Assembly (NCBI GenBank): GCA_001600355.1
Contig: BCJU01000003.1
Span: 810,519 to 874,518, forward strand
Source of the DNA: Meira nashicola
Lineage: Eukaryota; Basidiomycota; Exobasidiomycetes; Exobasidiales; Brachybasidiaceae
Length of the DNA: 64,000 bases
Direction: 5' to 3'
The translations under genes were made by a program, and so were the position numbers. This document shows positions 19,882-32,210 of this stretch, piece after piece; within the stretch, counting starts at the first letter, position 1; every line of letters begins with the position of its first letter. The notes beneath the pieces are model-generated. The model was not told where the DNA came from. It made no database searches and saw nothing but the letters and a program-made list of their open reading frames with translations.

Positions 19882-19984
19882 CTTGTCGAAAGAATGAATG
19901 GAGAGAGAGAGGGACAGAGAAAAGAATAAAGAGAATAATAGTTGAAGGAAAGAATAGTATGGAAAACAAGATATCATGAAGATC

Positions 19985-19992
19985 TTTTTATA
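19985..19992 (-). promoter_or_regulatory. TATA box of the expansin-like gene
   Basis: Reads TATAAAAA on the minus strand, about 105 bp upstream of the ATG at 19881. It supports that start over the ATG at 19977. Confidence 0.55.
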
Positions 19993-22825
19993 CGTTTCTC
20001 AAATAGGACAACTTGAACAAATCATATCACCATGCAAACAAGGTATTTGATCAGTGTAAAAGTCTCTTTATGCATCTTCGGCTCATAGCATATAATCATC
20101 TTTTCAGCTCATAAACAGTCAAATGCAATTTGAAGATCGGTTAAAAAGGGAAAAAAGTTCTTTCCTCTTTTTCACTCTTTCAATCGTCAATTGCCTTTTC
20201 TTCTTGTTTTTGTTATGATTCTATCAAATAAAAGGGACCAATTTCCACAATCATCTTGCCGTTTTCGCTTCAGGTACAATTTCGCCATCGAATCTTCTTT
20301 TTTTCGCGAGCGAGAATACACCCTCTCCTCCCCTTTAAAGTTATGATCCGGAAACCTGTTTGTGCGGCACCGGAAGGTGAAAATGCACGAATTGAATGCA
20401 TACATACATGCACAAAAGAAAAGAGGGGACGAGAATCAAGCTCTACAAATTACCGCTTTTCCCGATTTGAACTTTTGTGCAAAAGTTAAGCCGGTGATTT
20501 TTTTGGGTTTCACACCGTGTGCATACAGTATATGCGTGAACAAGCAGACCAGCGTATGGGGTCAATTTGATAATGTGATTAGGATTGAGGTGCAGTTCAA
20601 CAATTGTCCCTCTTTTTCTTACCAGTGAGGAAGGCGCAGCGATTGTATGCACTTAAAAGGCAATCTGACAGTAGGTCACATACATTTATGCACGTCGTAA
20701 TTCGTTTTTTATTCGAAAAAGGCAACTTATAGGGGTCAGGATCCCCTTTTTTGCGGGCATCATGCTTTGTAAACAAACAAAAATTGTATGTACTCATTTT
20801 GCAAATAGGCACAATCGGTAACCAGCCATAAAAAAGATTGTTACATAAAGTGAATGTATGCATACACAGGATCAGCACGGTGATCAGGCAAAAAGTATAT
20901 AGAATTCAAGGGACCACATAAAAAATTTTCCGCTTCTTTCCATCGTTTTAAAAATTAGCAAAAAAAAAAAAAAAAAAAGACTGTTAGTGCGCCTTCCTCT
21001 TCACAAATTAAATTTAGCGTCGGCAAAAATGCAGTTTTATTCAAAATGATCGACAAGACTGCGCCCTGGATTTGGCTTCTTTGGATACATTGTGTGTACT
21101 GTTGAATTGCAGTTTGAATGCATAAACTTAGTATACTGTCATCTTTTTCATTTTTACTTGCTCTAGCGCCGATCTTAATGAGATCTTTGCGTAATTTTGG
21201 AGCCGCTTTTGTTCATTGCGCAGATTTTATTTTCCGCAATTTTGCGGGTAAGGTCCATTTGTGGGTAGATTCCGTTTTGCGGGTAAGTCATAAGATAGCT
21301 CAATAGATCACCACGGATCCTCATAATAATCAAAGTTCAAATAACGATCAAAATTGTGGGTAGCCAACCATGCGTACATATAATTCTGATTTTCGTATTT
21401 CGACATTGTTATTTGACGAATTCTTCTCTATGGAACCTTTTTGTGTCTCATTATATGCCCGTACAGCTTTAATGAGCATCATCAATCGCCGAAAGGAGGA
21501 CAGGCAGGTAAGGCGGTTGAAAGATTTCGCAAATCTCAACGGATCAACTATAATTTAGTCTTTCGTTACCCAAAACGGGAGAGGCGCGAGCGGCGTACGG
21601 TACACTAAAAGCAATAAAAAAGTACACCCCAATTTTAAAAAGTCTTTTACGCGTGCGTCCATTCAAGAGCAAAGAAAAAGGCACCCTGAATTTCTGTAGT
21701 GAAACGAGAATTTGATAGATTTTTGCACCCTCCTTTTTTACAGTTTTACACTCAGCATCACCGCATACATACATAGATTAAAACGCAAGCTTACAATTTG
21801 TGTTCTATAAGAAAGGTCCCTAATCCGATCATTTTACCATAAGGTTCGGCCGTATGTGATTGCCGGTCAGGGATGTTATAATCCTATTATATCATATACA
21901 TACGTACACAACATCGGTTGAACTTCGGAAGGAGATCGCTAAGAAAGGGTGCCACTATGTACATACATACGCTTTTAGGGACGACATCATCTTACCGTAT
22001 TCGCAATCCGGAAAGAATGCTTAGTGTATACATATGTATGTAGCTCATAGAGTGGCTGGCTGTATTATGTCATGACTAAATGCTCTATAATCACACACTT
22101 CCGGACATTCGGATATGATCGATTGATGATCGAAAACTTGATCCGATTGTGCAAAGGTGCTCATAAGTCCCACACAGTGGCTGTGAAGACCTTTTGACCC
22201 CACTTTAGCGTGGCTTGCTATAAACTTGAATGGCCTCCTATGTATGTACATATGTATCCACACGGCAAACCGCGTGGTCCGGTGAGGAGATAGAATGATT
22301 GGTGTGGGAATGAAAGATTGTGTAGTGTTCAAAAGATAAAATTGCGAAGATAACAATTAAGAAATCAAAAAGACCGTGGACGGATATCCCTACAATTGAT
22401 GACATAATCTCAAAGTCTGATTAATTAATATTATTCAATGGACGATTTTGACTGACTGTAGAATACCAATTCCAGCCTTGCTTCTTCACCCTTGTCATGG
22501 ATATATCTAAGAAGTGATGGTGGAAGGTATGCTTACTTAATCAGGCTGAAGTTCAAGCTTAGTAAGCTTGATTACATACGCTTTCTTTTTCTTGCAAAAA
22601 CGCGTTTTGTAATCCAACTTTTGTTTTTCTCTTTAAAGTGCCACACACATTATTACGGAGTAGTTATCTTTTGTCAAAATCATCATCTGATAAAGTTCAA
22701 AGCTACAATAAAGGTCGGAGATTGTACTTTTTTTTCTCTACAACAAAAATTACAATCTTAAACATCAACTTTGAAGAAGTCATAGATACTTGTTTCACTT
22801 CACAACAATAACTTTCTTTTTCGTC
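19993..22825. other. 2.8 kb gene-free region
   Basis: Only short open frames without recognisable protein features. It contains a 19-A homopolymer at 20960-20978 and many copies of short CATACATAC / TACATATGTA words, for example near 21955, 22030 and 22245. No tRNA, rRNA or transposon hallmark was recognised by eye. An unannotated ncRNA cannot be excluded. Confidence 0.4.
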
Positions 22826-23433
22826 ATGTCTGCTGCACCCACACGACAGCAATTTTTGCGGCTTTATCGCGATTACCTTAATACGGCGCAATCATTTGTG
22901 AGTATGATGATGAAGAAAAGAAGAGTATGCTGGGTGCGTATGTATGATGGCTAATTAACACACCCTCTCATTCTTCACTACAGTCCTCATACAATTTCCG
23001 AACATACTTTCTAAGAAGGTCAAGGGATATGTTTCGATCAAATCTACTACCGGCAGCCGAAGCAGCACTTTCATCACCTATATCCAAAGCAAGTGGAAGA
23101 ACAACAGCTGCATCACCATCAACTTTAGCTTCACCAATACCTAATGCTTTATCATCTTCAACATCTTCAAGTGTAATTTCAGATGAAGAACGTTTAAAAA
23201 CATTTTATGAAACTGCAAAAAAAGATTTAAACGTTTTAAGAAGAGCAGCATTGACAAATAGAATGTACGAAGGTGAAAGATTAGTAATCGAAAAACCACA
23301 ATTGATCGTTGGTGGTGGTGGTGCAGGAGCAGAAGCAGCAACAGGCGGATCAGGTCAACCGGTAACCACTCCACAAAGTTCTGGTGGCGCACCACCTTCT
23401 AATGATGGATCAGAAGGATCGGGAAGGCAATGA
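22826..23433 (+). CDS. ISD11: LYR-motif mitochondrial protein Isd11 (LYRM4), spliced
   Basis: Two exons: 22826-22897 and 22984-23433. The intron (22898-22983) runs from GTGAGT to CTACAG. Product 173 residues. The LYR motif is at residues 13-15 (QQFLRLYRDY), followed after the junction by SSYNFRTYFLRRSRDMFR, the typical Isd11 block. A later piece, DLNVLRRAALTNRMYEGERLVIE, matches the usual C-terminal helix and end of Isd11. Isd11 binds and stabilises cysteine desulfurase Nfs1 in mitochondrial Fe-S cluster assembly. Two oddities: a Ser/Ala-rich insert (about residues 50-85) separates the conserved blocks, and a Gly/Ser-rich tail extends past the usual end. The family is normally ~90-110 residues. 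Confidence 0.88.
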
Positions 23434-23963
23434 TGAGGGGGCTGATTGCTCTAAGCACTTGATCTTTAAGCCTTTTATCATAATACGGAAATCTATCTCT
23501 CATGTAATACTGCTACAGCGAATGATGATCTTATTCCCTGCTTGTAAAATGATGAATGTATGCGATAAATATTAGAGCGCGATAGACGCTTGATGATTCT
23601 GTTATGACAAGATCAACCTGTCTCTTTGTTTCACAACAGTCAACACACTCATTCCAAATGCGGAGAAGATTCTCAATGGCTGCCATTGTATTCGACATCA
23701 TCATCTTGACACTTGCAAAGTACATACCTATTCTATTCATAGAATAGAATACATGATCGGAAATTGAGCGCGTGTCACGTGTAGTAAATAATTTTGGATT
23801 TCACTCTCGCTCACTTCGGCGCCTTATGCGAATTTTAAGAAGATATAACTTTTTTTTCTGATTTCCACATCCGCTCTCATTCCTATCACAATTACGTTCG
23901 AATTACAAGGAGTGTACACTAATATATCCTGATAACCTGCTTATGCGGTGATTGAAAGGCAAA
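23434..23963. promoter_or_regulatory. Intergenic region upstream of the TFIIIA-like gene
   Basis: No gene seen. CACGTG occurs near 23775-23785 within a stretch about 180 bp upstream of the zinc-finger gene. No clear TATA box. Confidence 0.35.
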
Positions 23964-25808
23964 ATGGCCACAGTGGCTATCCTCCCAACAAGAGGTGACA
24001 GTCGGACACTGGAAGCCTCTATGTCTGATTATTCAAATCAGTCTGTGCAGAAAGTACAACCTTCTAACTCTATCGCATCCACCTCATCTTCGGTTCAATT
24101 GAAACGAAAGCCGTCTGATTCTTTGGAGAAAGGGCAACCTCAAAAACCACTTCAATGTCCATTTGATGGCTGCGACAAAATATTTACAAAAGAATGCAAA
24201 TTAGAGGATCATAAACGTACACATACAGGAGAACGACCTTTTCAATGTACAGAACCAGAATGTGGAAAATCATTTGGACGAAAAGATCATTTACAGAGAC
24301 ATATGAAATCGCATTCGATCAAAGGTCCAAATCGATCAACATCCATAGCAGAAGATATTGATATGATTCGACCATTTCAATGTACGATCAAGAGTACAAA
24401 TACAGAAGTACAATGTTCAAGACGATTTTTGACAAGACAACATCTTATACGGCACATTAAAGAGATGCACAATTATAGTACATCTTGTGATGAACTATCA
24501 GCTCTTGAAGATGAAACGATCAAAATGATTGATCGGGATCAGAATGGCAACAAGAAACGCAAAAGAGCACGAAGGACAGGAACGTATGAATGTACGATTT
24601 CAGGCTGTGAAGCAACGTTCACAAAACGAAAGCTACTTAGGGCACACATAAGTGCCTATCATTCAGACAAAGGGAAGAATATAACGGATATCAAAGAAGG
24701 TGACGCCGAATGCATTTCTAGACTTCCTTTCCCATGCACAGAGCCTGGATGCACAAAACGGTATCCAACTAATGCCAAACGTAATGCACATTTTGAGCAA
24801 AAGCATGCGGCTTCGAATGAATTGCCTTACGTTTGCTGTCATGAAAGCCATCAATTGGAAGGTCAGACCTCTGCACGATTTTCGACTTGGTCTGAACTGC
24901 AAGCACACCAACGAAATGAACATAAGCCTATGTGCGTAGAGTGTAAGAAACAATTCAAAGACGCACGCAATCTTCGTGTGCACACACAAAGATACCATCC
25001 TCACTTAGGGGAAGATGAGCAAGGTGAAACGGAAACACAAGCATGCCATCCTTTCTCTTGTGGCTGGTTGATAGAGGGAGGAAGTGAAGAGACGCAATCA
25101 AAGAGATGCATGCAAACATTCGTCTCCAAGTACAATAGAGATTTACACGTACGCACAGTGCATCGCAATGAGAAACCTTTCAGTTGTCCTCATTCAGGTT
25201 GTCAGCGTGATTTCACAAACAAGAGAGCATTAATGCGTCATCAATACAAATGTTCATGGGCAACTCCGATTTCCAGTACGAATCAATCTGATGCTGATGA
25301 TAGTGATAATGCCTCAGAAGCAGCTGAACAAGAGTCGAATGTTGATGATGGTGATGATGACTTTTTCCGTCGTGAAGGAGGTGCTGTACCTGAATCGTTT
25401 GCAGATCGACCTCGAACTCAAAAACGAAAATTGGACGCTATACCTATTTCAATCGGTCAAACAAACGGAACCAACGTAACAAAGAAACGAAAAGTTAGAG
25501 GACGTGTCCTTTCATGTCCATGGTCAGCAGTTTGTCGCTTACGAGATGAGGAAAACTTAGAAGGTGAAAGTATCAAAGGATCCGAACCTGTTTGTTCTTT
25601 TCGTTTTTCGAGATTGTACGATGTTCAACGTCATTTGGAACGTCAACATGGTTTAAGATTAACACAAATTGACTTATGTGCTCTCTTAGATGAAGAGGAA
25701 AAAGAAGCATTAGGCACGCCAAGGAAAGGGACAAAATTAGCAGATGAAGTAGCACAATTTGTTGTGGAAGATGTACAAAACGATATTCATAACGAACAAG
25801 AAGAGTAA
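23964..25808 (+). CDS. C2H2 zinc-finger protein, probable transcription factor IIIA
   Basis: Single exon, 614 residues from the first in-frame ATG (MATVAIL). Tandem C2H2 fingers begin with [19 protein letters not shown], joined by a TGERPF linker to [19 protein letters not shown]. About seven more fingers follow, some with long Cys-Cys loops. An acidic, NLS-containing spacer (KKRKVRGR) separates them from a last finger (CPWSAVC ... HLERQH). Nine fingers with the last one spaced apart is the TFIIIA plan in yeast; here I count about ten, two of them imperfect. TFIIIA binds the 5S rRNA gene internal promoter and 5S RNA. The number and linkers fit TFIIIA better than a typical fungal C2H2 regulator, but orthology needs a tree. 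Confidence 0.75.
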   Translation: MATVAILPTRGDSRTLEASMSDYSNQSVQKVQPSNSIASTSSSVQLKRKPSDSLEKGQPQKPLQCPFDGCDKIFTKECKLEDHKRTHTGERPFQCTEPECGKSFGRKDHLQRHMKSHSIKGPNRSTSIAEDIDMIRPFQCTIKSTNTEVQCSRRFLTRQHLIRHIKEMHNYSTSCDELSALEDETIKMIDRDQNGNKKRKRARRTGTYECTISGCEATFTKRKLLRAHISAYHSDKGKNITDIKEGDAECISRLPFPCTEPGCTKRYPTNAKRNAHFEQKHAASNELPYVCCHESHQLEGQTSARFSTWSELQAHQRNEHKPMCVECKKQFKDARNLRVHTQRYHPHLGEDEQGETETQACHPFSCGWLIEGGSEETQSKRCMQTFVSKYNRDLHVRTVHRNEKPFSCPHSGCQRDFTNKRALMRHQYKCSWATPISSTNQSDADDSDNASEAAEQESNVDDGDDDFFRREGGAVPESFADRPRTQKRKLDAIPISIGQTNGTNVTKKRKVRGRVLSCPWSAVCRLRDEENLEGESIKGSEPVCSFRFSRLYDVQRHLERQHGLRLTQIDLCALLDEEEKEALGTPRKGTKLADEVAQFVVEDVQNDIHNEQEE

Positions 25809-27283
25809 GCATTATTCTTATTTATAACCCTGTATTTGTACTTACTACACTTGTATCAATCTTAATTTATCACTTAAATGATCTACGGAGCCGGCCATTC
25901 AGAGTTTATTGCCTACTATTCGCCGAAAAATTGCCAAGTAAGTGACTATCTCCGAGCGAACATGCTTGCTTACAGGCAAGATGCACTGCACAGATCTGGG
26001 GGCGGAACTGAATTTGCTTGTCGTGGCGCACGCTAATTGTTTGCCCGATTGCACAAAGAAAAAGAACAACTCCATGGGGGATTATGCATGAACTCTAAAG
26101 CAAACAGTTGCTACTTTTTCTTTGATACGGACGGCATAAATCATCCGAACCACCTTGGCATCTTTCTTAGCCTGCAAGAGAAAATGGTAAATTATTCTTA
26201 AAGAAGAGAACGTTTGCTTTACCATGCTTTCCCAAGACTCGAGCCGCCGGCATTGAACAAGGGATTTATTAAATCTGAGAACTATTGATTGCGATTGCAA
26301 TTGTGCAAGACAATAAACATGATGATGAAAACACGCTCCAGAAGTCAAAGACAGAAAACATTGTGAGAAATTGGCCAAGATATACGTACATACGCCACAT
26401 AATTCTATAACTGCCTGCCTGCATCAATTGGACCCTGAATTATCACCGCGTACTACATATTTGGCGAGAATTTTAAGCGATCACATAATCTTACAATAAT
26501 CAGCATTGAAGTTTTGATAGAAGGTTGTAGTTCCTTAAGTACATATGTAGATCTTGAAGTTGAATAAAGTGAAGAAAGGGTGCAAATTGATCGCCGTACC
26601 TTCCCTCCTCATCTCATGTTTTTTATACACCGAAAGGAAGTCTATACTAGAGTGCTTGCCTGCCTGTTTTTGACTGATCATAAGCAAGAACAACAACAAT
26701 CCAAAGTTCTCCTAAAATCAATTTAAAAAAATCAAACCAAACCAAAGCAGACAAGAAAAAATTTCTAATTATAATGACCTGCATGAGAGCAGCATTTTTT
26801 GATTTAATAACAGTGTTTACGTGCTTGGGCGCTGCATGCCCTTCGTTTTCTTGTTAGAGCGGGCGCAAATACGTATTCATACATCATAAGCTTGAAATTT
26901 TTTCTTTTGGTGCCTTAGCGTAAAGGCAGATAGAGAGGCAGAGGGAAAAACAAAACACGCACAACACACACACTCAGCCTACAAAAACTTTTAAAGAAAA
27001 AACGCAGAGAAAGTCAAAACAGGAGGCAAAAGATGAATTTATGAATTGTATGTGTGCATATAGTCTAGTTATAGTATACAAGGGTGCTTTAGTGCACTGC
27101 ATATGCAAAGTATCCTTCATGCCTATCTCGTATGTATGTATGTACATACACATTCATCTGACGCAATTAAATTGTTGTTGAGAATAACAACTCTTTCTTT
27201 GTATACTTCATTGATGTTCATGATTTCGGATCCAAATTCATCGTCTTGATTGCTCTTTTTGGAAAGGAAAAAAGGGTGCAGCA
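25809..27283. promoter_or_regulatory. 1.5 kb intergenic region upstream of SKT5
   Basis: No supportable gene. It holds TATGTATGTATGTACATACA at 27131-27150 and an A/C-rich stretch near 26940-27030. Several short upstream ATG frames occur before 27284, so a long leader with uORFs is possible. No RNA gene was recognised. Confidence 0.4.
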
Positions 27284-30079
27284 ATGACAACGACAAGTCG
27301 ACCGAATAGTTTCTTTGGCTTGGACGATCATGTACCTGCGACAGGGATCGCATTAGGAGGTGGACCTGAAGAGAATGTAGCATCTTCATCTTCACCTTCA
27401 AAAGTTTCACAACATAAACCTGCAATCAATTCAATACCGTTCACTGCTTTAGGAGGAGCGACTACGGAAGATAGTGCAAGTGAATTGGAAGGATCGGAAG
27501 ATGTTGCGCCCCGTGCAAGACCTTCAAGTTTCTTTGGAATGGAACAACCTTTAGGGCATGTTCCAAATCCAACAGATCCAAGGTTAACATCAAATTCAAA
27601 TCCAACAACAACAACAGCTTCTGCCGCTCAAGCTTCTTCTGCTTCTCCATCTGCGAATGCAAACTCATCTCCTCATACAGGAACTGATACACCCAACGGC
27701 AATCGTGGAGGTTCACCTTCACCTCCTTCTATTGCACCATCTCAATCAGCAAGCAATTATGGCGGCGGTAGTGCAGAAAGAAGCGTAAATGGAGCCACAC
27801 GACCAGCCAGCATCGCTCCAACTGTCAACGGACCGCTATTGGATCATAGCCATTTACGTCCAGGAGAACAGGCGGCATTATTAAGTCACAATAAAACATT
27901 GGAGCTATATAGGCTCAATGCAAAAAAGACAAATGATCCCGATCTAATTTATGAATTGGCTGTATTTATGATTGATGCAGCTAAGAGTATGGGTGGAGAC
28001 GATAGCAGTGGAGGATCTGGACCGGCAGGTTCTGGAAGCAGTGTTGGAGTTCAAGGTAAAGAGGAGAGCGATCGAGATGAGTTAGTAAAAGAAGCCGTTG
28101 GCTTACTCAAAAAGATTGCCGATCGAGGTCATCCAGATGCTCAATACTTCTTGGCAGATTGTTATGCAAACGGAATCGGTACTTTGAAAGGCAAGCAAGA
28201 TTTCGATAAAGCTTATCCGCTCTTCGTTTTGGCTGCTAAACATGGACATCCTGATGCCGCTTATCGGGCAGGAATGTGTTATGAAAAAGGATGGGGTTGC
28301 AGACGTGATGCGGCAAAAGCAATACAATTTTATAGAAAAGCAGGCGCTCAATCACATCCTGGAGCGATGTATAGACTTGGAACAGCAGAATTGAATGGAG
28401 ATCTAGGATTGAAGAAGAGCGCACGCGAAGGTGTCAAATGGCTAAAACGTTCAGCCGAAGCTGCCACGCCAGAATTTCCACATGCTCTTCATGAGTTAGC
28501 ACTTTTACACGAACGTGGTGTTGATAATGTGTTGTTTGCTGATCCAGAGTACGCTTGTGAATTATTAGCACAAGGAGGTGAAATGGGATATGCTCCGAGT
28601 GCCTATAAGCTTGGTGTCAATTATGAATACGGTCGAATGGGATGTCCGCAAGATGCAGGATTGAGTATTCATATGTACAACATTGCTGCACAACAGAATC
28701 ATAAAGAAGCATGCTTTGCTCTTACAGCTTGGTATCTTGTTGGCGCTCCTGGAATATTACCTCAAAGTGATACAGAAGCTTATTTATGGGCCAAAAAAGC
28801 AGCAGAACAAGGATTGGCAAAAGCCGAATATGCTGTCGGATATTTCACAGAAACGGGAATCGGATGTGTTGCAGATTTGAACGAATCTCGTTCATGGTAC
28901 CGAGCAGCGGCTGAGCACGGAGATAAACGAGCAAATCAAAGATTAGTTGCAATGGGTGTCACACCACCGCAAGAGAATAAATTGTTTGCTTCTATTGGAA
29001 GACGCAGAGGATCTGAGCCAAATGCAGGACAACCTGGAGCTTCGAATGGACATGATCAAGAACCACCATTGCCACAAAAACCGATGACAGCGCGCGAACA
29101 AGGAATGCGAATCGCAAATGCTGCCAACGAAAATCAACGTCAATTGATGGGCATGCAGCAAATTCAACCTACAAGTGCACCTTTTCAATCAGCAGTAGAA
29201 AGAAGTCCAATGTCTCCAGCAGCAGGTAATTCACCTATGCATTATCCAAGTCCACAAAATATGCGTGAAGTACAATCTGCGCAACGTGAGCATGCACATC
29301 AAATGGCCATTCAACATCATCAAAGATTGCGTGAGCTTAGTGGTCCGAATCGACCTCCTTCATCTGGATCTCCTTCCCATCATGGATCTACAACATCTTT
29401 ACCTCATACAATTACAGGTTCAGAACAATCTCATAATTCAAATCGCACTGGCTTAGGATCACCTCAACAATTACCATCTCCTAGACCCAATTCACCACCT
29501 ATGAACGCTATTCAGCATCAATTCCAAAATATGCATATGCGTAACGGTCAAGGTCCCAATATGCCACCTAGACCTCCTATGCAAGCGCCTCATGACTTTT
29601 TGCGTAATGGTCCGCCACCTTCATCTTCTTCTCATTCTTCCGGTCCGCCGGGACAATTCAGCAGACAACCATCTGATGCATCTCGACAATCGCATACATC
29701 GCTACCACCTAATCATAGGCAAAACGGACATCAGACGCATAGACCACCTTCGGGAGCAGAAGTTGCTTATTTGCCTCAACGTCCACCACCGCATATGATA
29801 GGACAAGCTGGAATGCATGGAATGCGACCGCCACCATTTAGACCTCAACAAAGACAAAATAGTGCACCACCAAGTCCACAAAGTATTCAACTTGCAGGAC
29901 ATGGAAATGGATATCCAAGTTATCCATTTAATGGACTTCCTAGACCACCTCCAAATCAACCTGGACAAAATGGAATTTATCGACCTAGCATTCCTGTTTT
30001 ACAACAGCCAGCTGAATTGATCGATGATTCTGCATCAGAAAAGAAGAAGAGTTTATGGGCACAACTCAAAGCTATCTAA
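27284..30079 (+). CDS. SKT5: Sel1-repeat chitin synthase regulator (Skt5/Chs4 family)
   Basis: Single exon, 931 residues. The N-terminal ~190 residues are Ser/Pro-rich and disordered. The conserved entry block LELYRLNAKKTNDPDLIYELA precedes about seven Sel1-type repeats (residues ~267-554), for example GHPDAQYFLADCYANGIG and GHPDAAYRAGMCYEKGWGC. The C-terminal third is Pro/Gln/His-rich. Skt5/Chs4 proteins activate and localise Chs3-type (class IV) chitin synthase at the bud neck or septum. Yeast Skt5 ends in a CaaX box; this protein ends SEKKKSLWAQLKAI with no prenylation cysteine. It lies 23 kb from the chitin synthase at the left edge, so the two need not be co-regulated. Confidence 0.88.
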   Translation: MTTTSRPNSFFGLDDHVPATGIALGGGPEENVASSSSPSKVSQHKPAINSIPFTALGGATTEDSASELEGSEDVAPRARPSSFFGMEQPLGHVPNPTDPRLTSNSNPTTTTASAAQASSASPSANANSSPHTGTDTPNGNRGGSPSPPSIAPSQSASNYGGGSAERSVNGATRPASIAPTVNGPLLDHSHLRPGEQAALLSHNKTLELYRLNAKKTNDPDLIYELAVFMIDAAKSMGGDDSSGGSGPAGSGSSVGVQGKEESDRDELVKEAVGLLKKIADRGHPDAQYFLADCYANGIGTLKGKQDFDKAYPLFVLAAKHGHPDAAYRAGMCYEKGWGCRRDAAKAIQFYRKAGAQSHPGAMYRLGTAELNGDLGLKKSAREGVKWLKRSAEAATPEFPHALHELALLHERGVDNVLFADPEYACELLAQGGEMGYAPSAYKLGVNYEYGRMGCPQDAGLSIHMYNIAAQQNHKEACFALTAWYLVGAPGILPQSDTEAYLWAKKAAEQGLAKAEYAVGYFTETGIGCVADLNESRSWYRAAAEHGDKRANQRLVAMGVTPPQENKLFASIGRRRGSEPNAGQPGASNGHDQEPPLPQKPMTAREQGMRIANAANENQRQLMGMQQIQPTSAPFQSAVERSPMSPAAGNSPMHYPSPQNMREVQSAQREHAHQMAIQHHQRLRELSGPNRPPSSGSPSHHGSTTSLPHTITGSEQSHNSNRTGLGSPQQLPSPRPNSPPMNAIQHQFQNMHMRNGQGPNMPPRPPMQAPHDFLRNGPPPSSSSHSSGPPGQFSRQPSDASRQSHTSLPPNHRQNGHQTHRPPSGAEVAYLPQRPPPHMIGQAGMHGMRPPPFRPQQRQNSAPPSPQSIQLAGHGNGYPSYPFNGLPRPPPNQPGQNGIYRPSIPVLQQPAELIDDSASEKKKSLWAQLKAI

Positions 30080-30447
30080 ATTTCCCCTTTTACAAACTCA
30101 AGCACTTTTCATTCTGAAACCTTGCATACATTCTTCATACCACCTCTTTTAGACGATTCCCTCTTTTTTTATTTTGTAACAATCAACTCACATCCTTTAT
30201 CGGCAAGCATTATTCTTGTCCATATCGCATCGGAAAACTTGCATTCTCAAGCCACTTTCATATAATGACTTCCGTTCATGCACACACACATACACACACT
30301 TCACGTACATCCCATCATACAATGGACATTATTTTTCTGATGAACACACGCACACAAACACTATAGCAAAAATGAAAAGATCAATTTATGACATTCGTAA
30401 TTATAGAATGAGATGCAGTCAGTCTTTGAGGTATTTGATTCAACTTT
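30080..30447. other. Convergent 3' flanks of SKT5 and PGK1
   Basis: Pyrimidine-rich 3' flank after SKT5, then CACACACACATACACACAC-type runs near 30281-30300 and 30345-30360. No gene recognised. Confidence 0.4.
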
Positions 30448-31772
30448 TTATTTGTCGCTCAATGCGCTAACACCTGGCAATTCTTTACCTTCGAGTAATT
30501 CCAAACTTGCACCACCACCTGTGCTAACATGACTTAAAGCATCTTCTTTACCATATTTAGCCACAACTGTTGCTGTATCACCACCTCCAACAATAACAGT
30601 TGAGCCGTTCTTTTCTGCTTCAACGCATGCTTCTAACATTGCTTTTGATCCGTTGGCAAAGTTGTCAAATTCAAATACACCTGCAGGACCGTTCCAAAGG
30701 ATTGTTTTTGAACTTTTGATTGCGTCTGCGAATAATTTTTGACTCTTTGGTCCTGCGTCTAAACCCATCCAGCCATCTGGAATACCGGATTGATCGTCAG
30801 CTTGACCAACTTTTGCATCTTTGTCAAATTTGTCAGCTGTAACGTAATCGACAGGGAAGACGATTTCGACGTTGTTCTTCTTTGCCTTTTCTAGAAGAGC
30901 GGCAGCTTTTTTGCTACCTTCTTCATCGAATAAAGAGTTACCAATTTTAACGTTATCGATTGTCTTTTTGAATGTGAATGCCATTCCACCTGCAATGATT
31001 AATTTATTAACTTTATCAAGCATATTTTCGATTAATTGAATTTTATCGGTAACTTTTGCACCTCCTAAAATTGCCAAAAATGGTCTTTCTGGATTTTCAA
31101 GTACTTTTGCAAAATATTCCAATTCTTTTTTCATCAAGAAACCACTTGCACGTTGAGGTAAATTGACACCAACCATTGAACTATGAGCACGATGAGCAGT
31201 TCCGAAAGCATCATTTACGTAAACGTCTGCAAGTTTAGTTAATTCAGAGCGGAAGTTATCCACATTTGATTTTTCAGCTTTAACTTTTTCACCTGAAGCA
31301 TCTTTACCTTTTCCTTCTTCTTCGACATGGAAACGTAAATTTTCAAGTAAAATAATTTGACCATTTGATGCTTTTTGAACTGATTGAATAACTTCTGATC
31401 CAACGCAATCTTGTAAAAATTCAACTTGTTTTCCACCTAATAATTCGGTTAATTTACTTGCAACTGGCTTTAATGAATATTTTGATACTTTTTGACCATC
31501 TGGACGACCTAAATGGGACATCAAGATGATTGCTTTTGCTCCATTATCGATTGCGTATTTGATCGTTGGCAAAGCAGCTTGAATACGTTGTGGATTTGTA
31601 ATCTTTTCGCCGTCCATAGGAACGTTGAAGTCGACACTGGAAAGAAGAAGAACAAGGACGTTAGAGATACTGACAGGTGGAGGCAACTTCCATACAAACA
31701 CACTCACCGGATCAAGACTTTTTTGTCTTTGACATCAACATCAGTGATGGCTAATTTGTTTGACAGAGACAT
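30448..31772 (-). CDS. PGK1: Phosphoglycerate kinase, spliced
   Basis: Two exons: 31708-31772 and 30448-31636. The intron (31637-31707, 71 nt) starts GTGAGT and ends TTTCCAG. It joins [20 protein letters not shown] with [14 protein letters not shown] to give 417 residues, the normal PGK length. Landmarks are [34 protein letters not shown], the [10 protein letters not shown] block, [10 protein letters not shown] and the C-terminal GGGDTATV and [16 protein letters not shown]. The enzyme transfers phosphate from 1,3-bisphosphoglycerate to ADP in cytosolic glycolysis. No residue change was noticed at these motifs. The first exon is short, a common arrangement for highly expressed basidiomycete genes. 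Confidence 0.97.
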
Positions 31773-32210
31773 GTTTGGTGTATGTTTTGAAATTTGTATG
31801 ATGATGAAAAGGAGGAGAAAGAAGAAGTTACACAAAATAGGAACGAGAAGATATGCACACACACGCAACACAACACACTGACCATATGCACGCCAATAGA
31901 ATTAATCCAACAAAAATCCGATCTTTCCGAAGCCCAACAAGATCTTTCAAACGTTACGCTACGCTATGCTACGATCTCGGATGCAGAATTACAGTGCATC
32001 TTTCAACGCCCAGCGCGCACGGCCTTGTTAATTGAATAATTCGCACGTGTTGTTGCTTAAAATTGGTTCAAGTCACTTCACATCAATAAAATGTGTAAGA
32101 ATGAAAAGATCGATACAAAAAAATTGCAGTCAAGATAAATCATAAATCAGAGAACAGAAATGACATTAAACAGGAAAGATATACATGACGTTTCAAAAAA
32201 AAAGTGAAAT
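31773..32210. promoter_or_regulatory. PGK1 upstream region
   Basis: Between PGK1 (minus) and the 3' end of a small secreted protein gene. It contains GT/CA-rich runs near 31855-31880 and a degenerate 5-bp repeat (TACGC TACGC TATGC TACGA) around 31954-31975. No gene seen. Confidence 0.4.

Noticed and set aside
20960..20978. 19-A run as a possible retroelement tail
   Set aside because: No target-site duplication or reverse-transcriptase remnant was seen beside it; a simple homopolymer is enough.
26082..26378. 98-codon minus-strand frame in the SKT5 upstream region
   Set aside because: It begins with TTG rather than ATG and shows no domain or signal; likely chance.
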